From positions 1 to 64,000 of the forward strand of contig CANHQP010000002.1 of NCBI GenBank assembly GCA_947462925.1: DNA of 64,000 bases. The letters are read 5' to 3'. Position numbers and translations under genes: made by a program. Source of the stretch: Flavobacteriia bacterium. Lineage in GTDB: Bacteria > Bacteroidota > Bacteroidia > Flavobacteriales_D > Crocinitomicaceae. The notes below the pieces were generated by a model. It saw nothing but the letters and a program-made list of their open reading frames with translations, was not told where the DNA came from and ran no database searches. Of this stretch, positions 8,737 to 17,821 are shown one piece after another; within the stretch, counting starts at the first letter, position 1, and each line of letters opens with the position of its first letter.

Positions 8737-9612
8737 TTACAATTGTCCATCTGAATGATAGACCCCGTTTTTGAAAACTTTTACTTTCAATAAAATCCCA
8801 TCTCGGTCGTAAACATAGACTTTGCCATTGAATAGTTTTCCTTCTTTGAAATCACCATCTTGCCAAATTTCTCCCTCAACATTGTACACTTTATTGTATC
8901 CATTGGGTTGGAATTTGCCGTTTTTTACAATTGGTTTGGTGATTTTTGGAGCAGTTTCTGCAGCAACTGTTGGGTTGGTAACTTGTACTTTTGGCCTTTC
9001 CATTTCTTTTTCAACACTGTTTTTCAATGAACCGTCACCATTGTACTCTATCATTTCTTTGACATCGCCATTTTCGTAATAGCGTGTTGCTTTTCCACTT
9101 GCCACGCCATTTAATGAAGTATATTCATATTCAACCTGTCCATTTGGATAGAAAAATTTTACTTTCCCATTTTCTTTTCCAGTGCTGTTGTAGGAAGCTT
9201 CATATTCTAATTTGCCATTTGGATGATATCTTTTTAAAGAATCACTGTAAACACCATCGTCATAATTACCAATTTCTTTGATTCTTCCATTTGCATGGTA
9301 TTTAACGTACTTTCCACTTGGTCGGTTGTTATTGTAAACACCTTTCAATTTTGGTGTAATTCCATCATTGTAATACATGATCCAAAGCCCAACTCTGCGG
9401 TCATCTTTGTATTCACCTTCCTCGATTTTACCTTTTGCTGGAAAACCTTCACTTGGTCGGTCTTGACCGTAATAAATCCATTTTCCTTGTTTTTTTCCGT
9501 CAGCACTTCTTTTGTTAATCTCGTCATTTTGATTTACTTGCGCGCTGGCATAAAGGGCTGTTTCAGCAAAAAAACTGAAGAAAAATACGAAAAAAATGAA
9601 ACCTTTTAACAT
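8737..9612 (-). CDS. Exported MORN/YwqK-type repeat protein
   Basis: A 291-residue protein with an N-terminal signal peptide (hydrophobic residues 4-24, ASAQ cleavage region). It has at least seven imperfect repeats of the MORN_2/YwqK type: G.YKDDRRVGLW, YNNNRPSGKY, YHANGRIKE, YHPNGKLEY, FYPNGQVEY, YYENGDVKE and a final YDRDGILLK. Such repeats form beta-hairpin ladders. The family is often auto-labelled 'toxin-antitoxin YwqK', but a toxin role is not supported here. Probably periplasmic or surface-exposed, of unknown function. It converges on ispD with five bases between the stop codons. Confidence 0.75.
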   Translation of the reverse strand: MLKGFIFFVFFFSFFAETALYASAQVNQNDEINKRSADGKKQGKWIYYGQDRPSEGFPAKGKIEEGEYKDDRRVGLWIMYYNDGITPKLKGVYNNNRPSGKYVKYHANGRIKEIGNYDDGVYSDSLKRYHPNGKLEYEASYNSTGKENGKVKFFYPNGQVEYEYTSLNGVASGKATRYYENGDVKEMIEYNGDGSLKNSVEKEMERPKVQVTNPTVAAETAPKITKPIVKNGKFQPNGYNKVYNVEGEIWQDGDFKEGKLFNGKVYVYDRDGILLKVKVFKNGVYHSDGQL

Positions 9613-9656
9613 GTCTGATTAGTGATAAACGAGTGGAAGATACGAAAAAAATTGTT

Positions 9657-10610
9657 TTAATTCTCCAATTTTGAAATATCGACGTTTTCCAACATAATTT
9701 TAACCATCGCTTCCAAATCGAATTTCAATTTCCAATGCCAATCGTTGGCTGCAGCAGAATCATCAATCGAATTTGGCCAACTGTCAGCAATCGCTTGTCT
9801 GAAATCTGGCGCATAATCAATCGTAAAATCTGGTAAATGTTTTTGAATCGCCTCAGCTAAAGTTGCTGGCGTAAAACTGATTCCTGCCAAGTTATAACTT
9901 GATCTGATTTTCACTTCTTCTTTGGTTGCTTCCATCAATTCAATGGTGGCGCGAATGGCATCTTCCATATACATCATCGGCAACGCACTTTCGCTATTCA
10001 AAAAGGAAGTGTATTTTCCTGATTTTTTGGCGTTGTAGAAAATGTCAACGGCGTAATCTGTTGTTCCACCGCCTGGCAAACTCGTGTATGAAATCAATCC
10101 TGGATAACGGATGCTTCGCACATCTACGCCAAATTTGTTGTAGTAATATTCACACCATCTTTCTCCCGCTTGTTTGGAAATTCCATAAACAGTAGTTGGT
10201 TCCATGACCGTATATTGTGGAGTCAAATCTCTTGGAGTTGTTGGTCCGAAAACGGCAATCGAGCTTGGCCAAAATATTTTTTGAATGTGTCCTTCTTTCG
10301 CTAAATCGAGAATCGTGAACAAACCTTCCATGTTTAATTTCCAAGCAAAATCTGGATTTTTTTCAGCAGTTGCAGACAACAAAGCGGCCAACAAATAAAC
10401 TTCATTGATTTGGTTATCGATGATGTAAGCGCGAACGTTTTCTTTGTCAAGCGCATCGAGTTGCTTGTAAGGTCCTGATTTCAAAGCGTCAGTAGCTTCA
10501 GGTTTTACGTCAGCTGCGACCACATTATCTTGACCAAAACGGGTTCTCAAAGCCAAAACGAGTTCGGTACCAATTTGTCCACAAGCACCGATTACCAATA
10601 TTTTTTTCAT
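9657..10610 (-). CDS. tdh: L-threonine 3-dehydrogenase, SDR type
   Basis: A 317-residue extended short-chain dehydrogenase. It shows the NAD-binding loop GACGQIG at the N-terminus, the catalytic Ser region WPSSIAVFGP and the YxxxK pair in YGISKQ. Segments such as AALLSATAEKNP, SIRYPGLIS and DDSAA closely match my memory of the Flavobacterium-type threonine dehydrogenase, which oxidises threonine to 2-amino-3-ketobutyrate with NAD. No 2-amino-3-ketobutyrate CoA ligase gene is adjacent. The start MKKILV is chosen because the promoter at 10629-10658 covers the earlier in-frame ATG. Confidence 0.9.
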   Translation of the reverse strand: MKKILVIGACGQIGTELVLALRTRFGQDNVVAADVKPEATDALKSGPYKQLDALDKENVRAYIIDNQINEVYLLAALLSATAEKNPDFAWKLNMEGLFTILDLAKEGHIQKIFWPSSIAVFGPTTPRDLTPQYTVMEPTTVYGISKQAGERWCEYYYNKFGVDVRSIRYPGLISYTSLPGGGTTDYAVDIFYNAKKSGKYTSFLNSESALPMMYMEDAIRATIELMEATKEEVKIRSSYNLAGISFTPATLAEAIQKHLPDFTIDYAPDFRQAIADSWPNSIDDSAAANDWHWKLKFDLEAMVKIMLENVDISKLEN

Positions 10611-10628
10611 TCTTTTTCGATTGTTGTA

Positions 10629-10658
10629 CAAATTTAAATGAATCATTGAATAAAGCAA
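10629..10658 (-). promoter_or_regulatory. Promoter of threonine dehydrogenase gene
   Basis: On the minus strand TTG (10658-10656) is followed by a 19-base spacer and TAAATTTG (10636-10629), a full -7 match. The leader would be about 14 bases. Confidence 0.5.
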
Positions 10659-10752
10659 TCTACGAAGGTCTTTTTATACCGAAAAAGAAAAAAAGGACGT
10701 TTCAACTTCAAACATTTTGCCTATTTGAATGTTACGCTAACCTAGTTCATCC

Positions 10753-12180
10753 ATGGAAAAACAGCGAATTAACATAGTTTGGTTTAAGCGAGATTTGCGG
10801 TTCACAGATCACGCGCCGCTTTGTGCTGCTTGGGAAGCCAATTTGCCGACTTTGCTTCTGTATTGTTTTGAGCCTTCGGTCATGGCTTGCGAAGACAGCG
10901 ATGTGCGTCATTGGCGATTTGTATATGAATCTTTGCAAGACATGCAATCCAAATTGGATGAAAGGAATGCGAAGATCTACATTTTCCACCAAGAAATAAT
11001 TCCGGTTTTGAATGCGATTTCGGCGCAATTCGAAGTTGTAAATATCTTTTCTCACGAAGAAACTGGAACCAATTTCACTTTCGACAGAGACAAAAGCGTG
11101 GGTCGATTTTGCAGAGAAAACGCCATAAATTGGCAAGAATTTCCGACCAATGCTGTGGTGCGAAGACTCAAATACTTGCGCGATTGGGGAAAAATTTGGG
11201 AAGAAAGAATGACCGCACCGCCACAAATGATTGCTGAATCAGGCGGCAATATTTTGTCTTTGGATGAAACATTTTACCAAACCAATTGCGGTGAAAAATT
11301 GCCAGAAAATATCACGCAACACGACCCTAATTTTCAACAAGGTGGCGAAACTTGGGCGTGGAAATATTTGAATAGTTTTCTGAAATCTCGGGTGCAGAAT
11401 TACAGCCAACACATTTCAAAACCAGAATTGAGTCGCAAAGGTTGCAGTCGATTGTCGCCGTATTTGACCTACGGAAATATCAGCATGCGCATGGTTTATC
11501 AATACACGCAGCAACACTACAAATCGTCCAAAAACAAGCGCGACATTGACAATTTTGTTTCTAGATTGCATTGGCATTGCCATTTTATTCAAAAGTTAGA
11601 ATTGAACGTGCATATCGAATTTCATTCTATTTTGAAAAAATACGACGCGGTGGAAAGACCCAGAAATGAAGCGTATATTTTGGCTTGGCAGTCGGGCAAA
11701 ACAGGCGTTCCCATTGTGGATGCTTCGATTCGCAGTTTGGTAGCAACGGGTTTTTTGAATTTCAGAATGCGCGCCATGGTTGTTTCGTTTTTCGTTTTCA
11801 ATTTGTGGCAAGATTGGCGTGATTTACATTTTTTGGCGCGACAATTTTTGGATTATGAGCCGGGCATTCATTATCCTCAATTGCAAATGCAAGCTGGCGC
11901 AACAGGAACAAATATAATCCGCATTTACAATCCGATTCGAAATTCTGAAAAGCACGATGCTGAAGGCGTTTTCATCAAAAAATGGATTCCAGAATTGGCA
12001 GATATTCCCGCGAATTTGATTCATGAACCTTGGAAATTGAGCGCAATGGAACAAGAATTATTCAATTGTGAAATTGGCAAAGATTATCCCGCGCCGATTG
12101 TTGATCTTGAAAAAACGAGAAAATACGCTGGCGAAGTAGTTTGGGGATTGCGCACAAAGACGAAAGTGAAAGAAGGATAA
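10753..12180 (+). CDS. Cryptochrome/photolyase family protein
   Basis: A 475-residue two-domain flavoprotein. The N-terminal photolyase domain begins INIVWFKRDLRFTDHAPL. The C-terminal FAD-binding domain, from about residue 195, contains GETWAWKYLNSF, SRLSPYLTYGNIS, GVPIVDASIRSL, TGFLNFRMRAM and RIYNPIRNSEKHD, all in the expected order. Photolyases use blue light and FAD to split pyrimidine dimers in DNA. The family also includes cryptochrome-like members, so repair versus signalling is not settled by sequence alone. It is divergent from the threonine dehydrogenase gene. Confidence 0.9.
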   Translation: MEKQRINIVWFKRDLRFTDHAPLCAAWEANLPTLLLYCFEPSVMACEDSDVRHWRFVYESLQDMQSKLDERNAKIYIFHQEIIPVLNAISAQFEVVNIFSHEETGTNFTFDRDKSVGRFCRENAINWQEFPTNAVVRRLKYLRDWGKIWEERMTAPPQMIAESGGNILSLDETFYQTNCGEKLPENITQHDPNFQQGGETWAWKYLNSFLKSRVQNYSQHISKPELSRKGCSRLSPYLTYGNISMRMVYQYTQQHYKSSKNKRDIDNFVSRLHWHCHFIQKLELNVHIEFHSILKKYDAVERPRNEAYILAWQSGKTGVPIVDASIRSLVATGFLNFRMRAMVVSFFVFNLWQDWRDLHFLARQFLDYEPGIHYPQLQMQAGATGTNIIRIYNPIRNSEKHDAEGVFIKKWIPELADIPANLIHEPWKLSAMEQELFNCEIGKDYPAPIVDLEKTRKYAGEVVWGLRTKTKVKEG

Positions 12181-12190
12181 AATAGCGCAT

Positions 12191-12217
12191 AAAAAAAGCG
12201 AGAGTTTCCCCTCGCTT
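12191..12217 (-). terminator. Terminator of the T9SS cargo gene
   Basis: A 7-bp perfect stem (12196-12202 with 12211-12217, aagcgag/ctcgctt) is followed on the minus strand by a run of T (12197-12191). It lies 24 bases after the stop codon of the gene at 12241-13710. Confidence 0.75.
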
Positions 12218-12240
12218 CCTGAATATACATTTTTGATTTA

Positions 12241-13710
12241 CTATTTCTTAACTACTCTTTGAACACCAATTACCGTGTTATTAGATTGAATAGTTGCAAA
12301 ATAAATTCCGTTAGTGTAATTTGATAAATCAATTTGTTGGTTGTTTTGAATCGCTTGATCGAGCATGATTTTGCCAGTTACGTCTTGCAAAATCAATCTT
12401 GCGTTGCTGTTTCCTGCTTTCAAACTGATGTTGAACTTATCATTCGTTGGATTTGGGAAAATTGAAAATTCATTCATGCTATTTTCATCCAAACCTGCAG
12501 TTGCTGAATACATCACATTGAATGTAAATCTTTGTGTTGTAATTCCAACTGGGAAACCATCGTCTGTTGCTGTAAAATCAACTGTGTAGATTCCTGGAGA
12601 AACGCCTGCTGCATTGAAAGTCGCATTCACGTTGTAGAACTGATTTCCAATGTTATTTGTCGTGTAAGAAAAAGCGCCGATTGGAGCATTTGTATTGTAA
12701 GTTGTAACAATCGTTTGATTCGTTTCTGGTGTCATGATTCCGAAAGCGAAATCCATTGAATTACCACTTTTTTGTAAAGTATCTCCTGTGTAAACGTCGA
12801 TTGTATCGCAAATTGTGCTGCTAATCAAAAGCGGTGGTGTGTTGGTTGTTGACATTCCAGCCACGTTGAAATAAATTTCTTGACCGTCCAAGAAATCAAC
12901 GCCATCATTCATGTTGATTGGACCATCGAAAGTAGTTCCACCTTGATCAAATTGACCCACTTGGAAGAAATCTGTTCCATTTCCAACATTCACACCTACA
13001 GTTGCAGGAGCGCCGCCAAAACCACCAATTCCTGAAGATGCATCTCCAGTTGTCCATTGCATGTCTTGGTAACAGAAAGAAACGTTTCCACCTGCTGAAA
13101 CCAAAGAATCAGAACCGTTTGAAATGATTAATTGAAAAGTGGAAACTAAATCAGTATGATAACTGAAATAACCTACTTGGTTCCAATTGACAATCAGTGC
13201 AGTTGGCGTGATTTTGTACCAAACACTTCCACCATCGCCTGCAAAAACTCCTAAACTGTCATAAGTTCCACGCGTATCAACATCTGCCCAAAAAGGTGCG
13301 ATCATGTTGTAAGACGAATCTGGAAAAGGATTTGGTGTGAACGTAATGTATGGAGAAACGAAAGAAATATTTCCGTTATTGTTGATATACAATGAGTTGT
13401 ATTGATTTCCGTAAAAATCAAAAGTAAACGGCAAATTGATTAATTCCGACGAACCATCATCATTTGGCTGCATCGCCAATAAGAAAGTGGAATCCAAAGG
13501 AACCATGCAATCGCAAACCCCGTTTTTTTCCATTGTTCCCGCGTATTTGATATTGCTTGGAAACGCAAGGTCTGAAAAATTATAGCTTGCATTTTGATCT
13601 ATCAAACCTGAAGCTTTCAACTGTTGGTATTCTGCTTTGGTGACAGTGATTGTATTTTGACCAAAAGCAACGCTGCTTGAAAGTCCGATGAGTAATAATA
13701 ATCTTTTCAT
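12241..13710 (-). CDS. Secreted nidogen-like protein with T9SS type A sorting domain
   Basis: A 489-residue secreted protein. It has an N-terminal Sec signal (MKRLLLLIGLSSSVAFGQ). A nidogen-like (NIDO) extracellular region covers about residues 80-280 and includes NNNGNISF, MIAPFWADVDTRG and GQEIYFNV. A beta-sandwich linker follows. The C-terminal 75 residues are a T9SS type A sorting domain (FSIFPNPTNDKFNIS ending in VQRVVKK). Proteins of this build cross the outer membrane through T9SS and are released or attached to the surface. Function is probably adhesive or structural. A promoter was not identified. Confidence 0.88.
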   Translation of the reverse strand: MKRLLLLIGLSSSVAFGQNTITVTKAEYQQLKASGLIDQNASYNFSDLAFPSNIKYAGTMEKNGVCDCMVPLDSTFLLAMQPNDDGSSELINLPFTFDFYGNQYNSLYINNNGNISFVSPYITFTPNPFPDSSYNMIAPFWADVDTRGTYDSLGVFAGDGGSVWYKITPTALIVNWNQVGYFSYHTDLVSTFQLIISNGSDSLVSAGGNVSFCYQDMQWTTGDASSGIGGFGGAPATVGVNVGNGTDFFQVGQFDQGGTTFDGPINMNDGVDFLDGQEIYFNVAGMSTTNTPPLLISSTICDTIDVYTGDTLQKSGNSMDFAFGIMTPETNQTIVTTYNTNAPIGAFSYTTNNIGNQFYNVNATFNAAGVSPGIYTVDFTATDDGFPVGITTQRFTFNVMYSATAGLDENSMNEFSIFPNPTNDKFNISLKAGNSNARLILQDVTGKIMLDQAIQNNQQIDLSNYTNGIYFATIQSNNTVIGVQRVVKK

Positions 13711-13800
13711 AAGTATTGCTTTATGGTGATTTATAGTCTAAAGACGTTGGTTGAATTAAAAAGTTGTTTGGGATTGGAAAATAGGTTGGAAAGTTGGATT

Positions 13801-14547
13801 TTATTGATTTGGCGGTGACGTTTTTTCTTTCTTTTTGAAATTTAAAGGATAATTTACACCAAGACCAATATTGTTATAAAAGAAAAAAACAGAACTTTTA
13901 AGATTGGAATTTGCCGCATTCCTTGTTTTTACCCGCATCAAAGTGGGTTCGTATTGTAATTTGATTGCCCATTTTTTGAAGGAATATTGAATCGCAAAAT
14001 TTGCGGTAAGTGCATAAGGTACACTGGTGATGTAGTAATATTCATCCTTGCTTTTAAAGGTTACTCCATCAATTATTGTTTCCGAAATATTTGGGTCTAA
14101 GGCTGAAATAACTGAGGGCTTTGTTACTCTAAAAAATTCACGATCAAGTGAATATGAAAGTGAATCTTTCATCTGATTCAAGAAGAAAAATTTACATCCA
14201 ACTCCCAGTCTAAATGAAAAATTTGATTTTGGAATTACAAATTGACGTTCAATCATGGGGGTAAGCTTGTGTGTTCGGCAATAATAAGTATTGAGCTGCG
14301 GTCTATTTACAACACCATTATCAAAGAAGTTTAAAAACCAATCTTCTCTTCCCAAAGCCAAAGAATACAACGTTTTATTTTTTTCAATGCCAAATGAAAC
14401 ATTGTTGCTTGCGATCGCATGAACAGGATTGTTAAGATCTATAAATTTGTTTTTTGCCAAAAAATTATATTCCACAAAATATTGAACTTGTGAAATCGAT
14501 CGAGAACAAAACAAAAGAGAAATTATAAAAAGTAAAGATAGTTTCAT
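13801..14547 (-). CDS. Exported protein, probable outer-membrane beta-barrel
   Basis: A 248-residue protein with a signal peptide (MKLSLLFIISLLFCSRSISQ). Alternating hydrophobic segments such as YSLALGREDWFLNFF, FSFRLGVGCKFFFL, ALTANFAIQYSF and WAIKLQYEPTLM look like transmembrane beta-strands of a small barrel. No family recognised. It lies 90 bases downstream of the T9SS cargo gene's start, transcribed the same way. The stretch upstream (14548-14784) holds a dyad gatgca-N6-tgcatc at 14680-14697 and nothing else I can support. Confidence 0.6.
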   Translation of the reverse strand: MKLSLLFIISLLFCSRSISQVQYFVEYNFLAKNKFIDLNNPVHAIASNNVSFGIEKNKTLYSLALGREDWFLNFFDNGVVNRPQLNTYYCRTHKLTPMIERQFVIPKSNFSFRLGVGCKFFFLNQMKDSLSYSLDREFFRVTKPSVISALDPNISETIIDGVTFKSKDEYYYITSVPYALTANFAIQYSFKKWAIKLQYEPTLMRVKTRNAANSNLKSSVFFFYNNIGLGVNYPLNFKKKEKTSPPNQ

Positions 14548-14784
14548 AACAATTAGATTTTCGAGGTTTAATTAAAAGTTCTAGTTCCTTTTTATTTCAA
14601 GCTTTAAGCTTTAATTTCCTAACAAACACACTAAAAATTTCATTTAAAAGTAACAAATTAATGCGCGAATCCAAAAAATGATGCATAATTGTGCATCTTC
14701 AAAAAATCTTTCTCCACAAAAATCCAAAGTCAATCCAAAATTCTCTTGTTTCGCTTTTTATTTCCAATTCCCATTCCTTTGCCT

Positions 14785-14792
14785 TAACTTTG
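14785..14792 (+). promoter_or_regulatory. -7 promoter box of dusB, leaderless arrangement
   Basis: TAACTTTG is a perfect -7 match and ends four bases before the GTG start at 14797. A TTTC at 14761-14764 with a 20-base spacer is a possible -33. Transcription would begin at or next to the start codon. Confidence 0.5.
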
Positions 14793-14796
14793 CGCC

Positions 14797-15789
14797 GTGG
14801 TAAAAATCAGAGATATTGAATTGGGAGAATTTCCCCTGTTGCTTGCGCCGATGGAAGACGTGAGCGATCCGCCTTTTCGTGCCTTGTGCAAAAAACACGG
14901 CGCCGATTTGATGTATACTGAATTTATCTCTTCCGAAGGTTTGATTCGCGATGCGGCAAAAAGTGTTCAAAAATTAGATATTTATGAATATGAACGTCCT
15001 GTCGGTATTCAAATTTTTGGCTACGACATCGACAGCATGCGCCAAGCAGCGGAGATTATCGAAAAAACAAATCCGGATATAATCGACATCAATTATGGTT
15101 GTCCGGTGAAAAAAGTAGCTTGCAAAGGTGCCGGCGCTGGGATTTTGCAAGACATTCCCAAAATGGTGCGCATGACACAAGAAATCGTGAAAGCAACCAA
15201 TTTGCCAGTTACCGTGAAAACACGTTTAGGCTGGGATGAAGACACTAAATATGTAGTAGAAACTGCGGAAAAATTGCAAGACATTGGCATTGAAGCAATT
15301 TCGATTCACGGGCGCACGCGCAAGCAAATGTACAAAGGCGAAGCAGATTGGACATTGATCGGCGATGTGAAAAACAATCCGCGCATGCGCATTCCAGTTT
15401 TTGGAAACGGCGACATCGATTCTCCAGAAAAAGCACTAGAATATAAAAATCGCTACGGCATTGACGGCATCATGATTGGCCGCGCTTCAATCGGTTATCC
15501 ATGGGTTTTCAATGAAATCAAGCACTTTTTGAATACGGGAACACATTTGGCAACGCCTGGCATTGCAGAACGCGTGCAAGCGGCAAAAGATCATTTGCAA
15601 ATGTCTGTCAATTGGAAAGGCGAAGTGTTAGGAATCGCTGAAATGAAGCGCCATTATTCCAATTATTTCAAAGGAATTTCACACATCAAAGATTACAGAA
15701 TGAAATTGGTAACGTCGTTTGATTTGCAAGAAATCATGGACACATTGACCTACATTCAGGAAAATGAAGCCAATTTTGAGTTTGCTTAA
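14797..15789 (+). CDS. dusB: tRNA-dihydrouridine synthase, DusB-like
   Basis: A 330-residue flavoenzyme that reduces uridines in the tRNA D-loop. Recognisable Dus features include LAPMEDVSDPPFR at the FMN-binding barrel start, INYGCPVKKV with the catalytic Cys, the lysine/arginine segment TVKTRLGW, IHGRTRKQMY and GNGDI, then MIGRASIGYPW. Translation starts at GTG; the next codons (VKIRDIELGEFP) match the usual N-terminus of Bacteroidota DusB, so the start is secure despite the rare codon. The gene appears monocistronic with a leaderless promoter. Confidence 0.93.
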   Translation: MVKIRDIELGEFPLLLAPMEDVSDPPFRALCKKHGADLMYTEFISSEGLIRDAAKSVQKLDIYEYERPVGIQIFGYDIDSMRQAAEIIEKTNPDIIDINYGCPVKKVACKGAGAGILQDIPKMVRMTQEIVKATNLPVTVKTRLGWDEDTKYVVETAEKLQDIGIEAISIHGRTRKQMYKGEADWTLIGDVKNNPRMRIPVFGNGDIDSPEKALEYKNRYGIDGIMIGRASIGYPWVFNEIKHFLNTGTHLATPGIAERVQAAKDHLQMSVNWKGEVLGIAEMKRHYSNYFKGISHIKDYRMKLVTSFDLQEIMDTLTYIQENEANFEFA

Positions 15790-15796
15790 AACTTTA

Positions 15797-16249
15797 TCGG
15801 AGTAAACTTAATCTTGGGTAAAACTTATTTTGAGGTGCTGAGACTATTTTTTCGTATTGGAAATTCAAATTTACTGAATGAAAGTTCTGTAATTTATCGC
15901 CTGAAGTAACATATTTAAATCTAAGGTTTTTAAAATAAAATGGAGATTTAAGAAGTTAGCCGTCCTAGTGATTGGACGGTTTTTGAAGCGCACTAAAAAG
16001 TGTAAACGAAAGAGATAGCGATAGCTCATCGATAGAAGTCACTTTTTAGAAGTTTTGAAAATGCTGTAGTTTACGGAAGCAAGTTCAATCACGAAGACTT
16101 GATTACCTGCGGTGCTACTTCGTGGTTTCTTTTGTTACTTTACTTTCATCAAGGAAAGAAAAGTAAAAATCTAAGATGGAAAGACCATTTTGATGTTTAA
16201 CGTAAATTTTTAGTCAGCACCTCAAAATACTTGTGGTGAGTTTACCGAA
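15797..16249. repeat. Intergenic element bounded by inverted repeats (MITE-like)
   Basis: This 474-base gap has no gene. A perfect 16-base inverted repeat (15826-15841 tattttgaggtgctga; 16214-16229) encloses about 370 bases. Outside it, a weaker pair (15797-15810 and 16235-16248) extends the termini. Inside are further dyads: ctaaaaagtg at 15993-16002 with 16040-16049, and cacgaag at 16090-16096 with 16118-16124. The 14-mer shared with the window start lies at 16103-16116. A ttacttt-actttc/gaaagaaaagtaa hairpin follows. No clear target-site duplication was found. Confidence 0.55.
15960..15985 (+). terminator. Terminator-like hairpin inside the intergenic element
   Basis: ccgtcc (15960-15965) pairs with ggacgg (15974-15979), followed by five T. 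It is 170 bases past the dusB stop, so it may end that transcript or simply belong to the repeat element. Confidence 0.45.
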
Positions 16250-16263
16250 GTAAAATAAAACCC

Positions 16264-16929
16264 TTAATCTTTGCATTCCATCATCAATAAATCGCCTTTT
16301 TGGTGACTGATTTTGATGATTCCATCTTCCGCAACTTCATTGCTGCTTCCAATTCGATAGCCCAAAGTCAAACTTTCGTTTTGCAGGTTGTATTTCAAGT
16401 TTTCAGTGACAATTCCTTCCACCGTTCCAACTGGAATTAGAGAAATCGGCGTGTTTTTGGGGTACCACTTTTGAAACTTTTCAGGCAATTGATAAATGAC
16501 AGAATAATCGTCGATCATAGTAATTGTGATTTGATTTTTAAATCTTACAATTCCTGTGATATTCGCCAAGGTATGGTCTGCACGTTTGCCAGTTGCCCAC
16601 AAAACATTGACAGCGCGGTGTCCTTTTTGGATTAGAAAATCAATGGCTTTTTCCAAATCGGTTTTGTTTTGGTCGGGCGTATGCACAATTTCAATCGCGT
16701 CTTGTTTGGCTTTGATTGTTTCAAGCGGAATTTCATTTCGGTCAAAATCGCCCAAGAGCACATCTACCTTGATTTCAAGTTCGAGCACCCGATGAATCGC
16801 GCCATCCAACACCACCACGTAAGGACTCCATTCGAGCAATTCGCCCAACAATTCTATGCTGCAAGCTTCGCCATTTGCAATGATTAATGCAGGTTCTTGA
16901 AGATCTCTAACAACGTGGTGCGACGACAT
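16264..16929 (-). CDS. Thiamine pyrophosphokinase
   Basis: A 221-residue cytosolic enzyme that converts thiamine to thiamine diphosphate with ATP. Family signatures are clear: ALIIANGEA near the start, VVLDGAIHR, the metal-binding VLLGDFDR, HTPDQNKTDLEKAI with its DxxKTD core, and ATGKRADHTLANI. The beta-rich C-terminal thiamine-binding domain follows (ISLIPVGTVEGI, LTLGYRIGSSNEV). It is downstream of the universal stress gene, but a terminator separates them, so it may have its own promoter. Confidence 0.9.
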   Translation of the reverse strand: MSSHHVVRDLQEPALIIANGEACSIELLGELLEWSPYVVVLDGAIHRVLELEIKVDVLLGDFDRNEIPLETIKAKQDAIEIVHTPDQNKTDLEKAIDFLIQKGHRAVNVLWATGKRADHTLANITGIVRFKNQITITMIDDYSVIYQLPEKFQKWYPKNTPISLIPVGTVEGIVTENLKYNLQNESLTLGYRIGSSNEVAEDGIIKISHQKGDLLMMECKD

Positions 16930-16950
16930 TTTGATTCAAATATTAGATGA

Positions 16951-16981
16951 AAAAAAAGGAACTCCAAATTGAAGTTCCTTT
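16951..16981 (-). terminator. Terminator of the universal stress protein gene
   Basis: Stem 16955-16963 (aaaggaact) pairs perfectly with 16973-16981, loop of nine bases. On the minus strand it runs into a T-tract (16957-16951) 22 bases after the stop codon of the gene at 17003. Confidence 0.85.
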
Positions 16982-17002
16982 CGTAAAAATAATGAAATAT
17001 TT

Positions 17003-17821
17003 TTAACCAAATAAAACGCTTGACCCGTAAGGATTTTCAATAGGATTGACAATCAATGTAGGAATTTGCGCATCATTTGTCAAGATATATTGTTCATGAC
17101 TGGCCGTTATAACGCCCAATAAATTATTTCTATTCAAGTTCATGATGGCAATCAAATCAGCATCTAAATGCACAGCATGTTTGACCACTTCTTTGTCAAA
17201 ACCATTTGCAGGAGCAATTGTAGTCGTGATTTCAATGTTTCTCTCAGCAAAAAACTTTTGAGCAAATTGAATATTTACTTTCACTTGTTGACGGAAAATT
17301 TCATCCGTTTCATCAGGTGTCACAATGTGAACACGAGATTTGAAGTAAGTTGCCAAGTTCGCCACATAAGCCAATTTTTGTTTGGTTTCTTTGTTCAAAT
17401 CCAATGGTACAACAATGTCGTCGTAACCAGAAGGTTTGATTCCTTTTTCTTGCACCACCACAAACGGAACTGTAGAGTGTGTAATCACTTTCAACGCGTG
17501 ACTTCCAGTGATGTGTTGCCAACCATGTTGACCGTGTGTTCCCATGAAAATCAAGTCTGCATGGTGTTCAGAAGCGAAATCGCCAATATCTTCAAAAATG
17601 CTCCCAACGCGCACAATTGGAATTAATTCAATGGATGAATTTCGCGCAGCGATTAAAGCTTTCAAATGGTTTTCTGCTTCTGGAATTTCCTTGTCTTTGG
17701 AAACAACGTGCAATAGAAATATAGTTGCATCAACTATAACAGCTGTTGCAAGCGCATGATCTAAAGCGTTATCCGCAACTGGCGTAAAATCGTGAGGAAC
17801 AATAAAAGTTTTCTTTTTCAT
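17003..17821 (-). CDS. Tandem-domain universal stress protein
   Basis: A 272-residue protein with two UspA domains. The first (about 1-145) keeps the N-terminal IVPHDF strand and a near-canonical ATP loop GTHGQHGWQHITGS. The second (about 145-272) has IVVPLDLN but a degenerate loop (MNLNRNNLLG..TAS), so only the first probably binds nucleotide. Universal stress proteins are cytosolic and respond to stress or energy state. The start MKKKTF is chosen over an ATG 15 codons upstream because a TAACTTTG -7 box (17854-17861, minus strand) overlaps the upstream region. Confidence 0.88.
   Translation of the reverse strand: MKKKTFIVPHDFTPVADNALDHALATAVIVDATIFLLHVVSKDKEIPEAENHLKALIAARNSSIELIPIVRVGSIFEDIGDFASEHHADLIFMGTHGQHGWQHITGSHALKVITHSTVPFVVVQEKGIKPSGYDDIVVPLDLNKETKQKLAYVANLATYFKSRVHIVTPDETDEIFRQQVKVNIQFAQKFFAERNIEITTTIAPANGFDKEVVKHAVHLDADLIAIMNLNRNNLLGVITASHEQYILTNDAQIPTLIVNPIENPYGSSVLFG

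Noticed and set aside
8737-9612. Annotation of the MORN-repeat protein as a toxin-antitoxin component
   Set aside because: The label follows only from the YwqK repeat; the protein is exported, has no partner gene, and no toxin-antitoxin arrangement is present.
10747-11226. A 159-codon open frame antisense to the photolyase gene
   Set aside because: It lies wholly inside a well-supported gene, and its composition (Phe/His/Arg-rich) is that of an antisense shadow.
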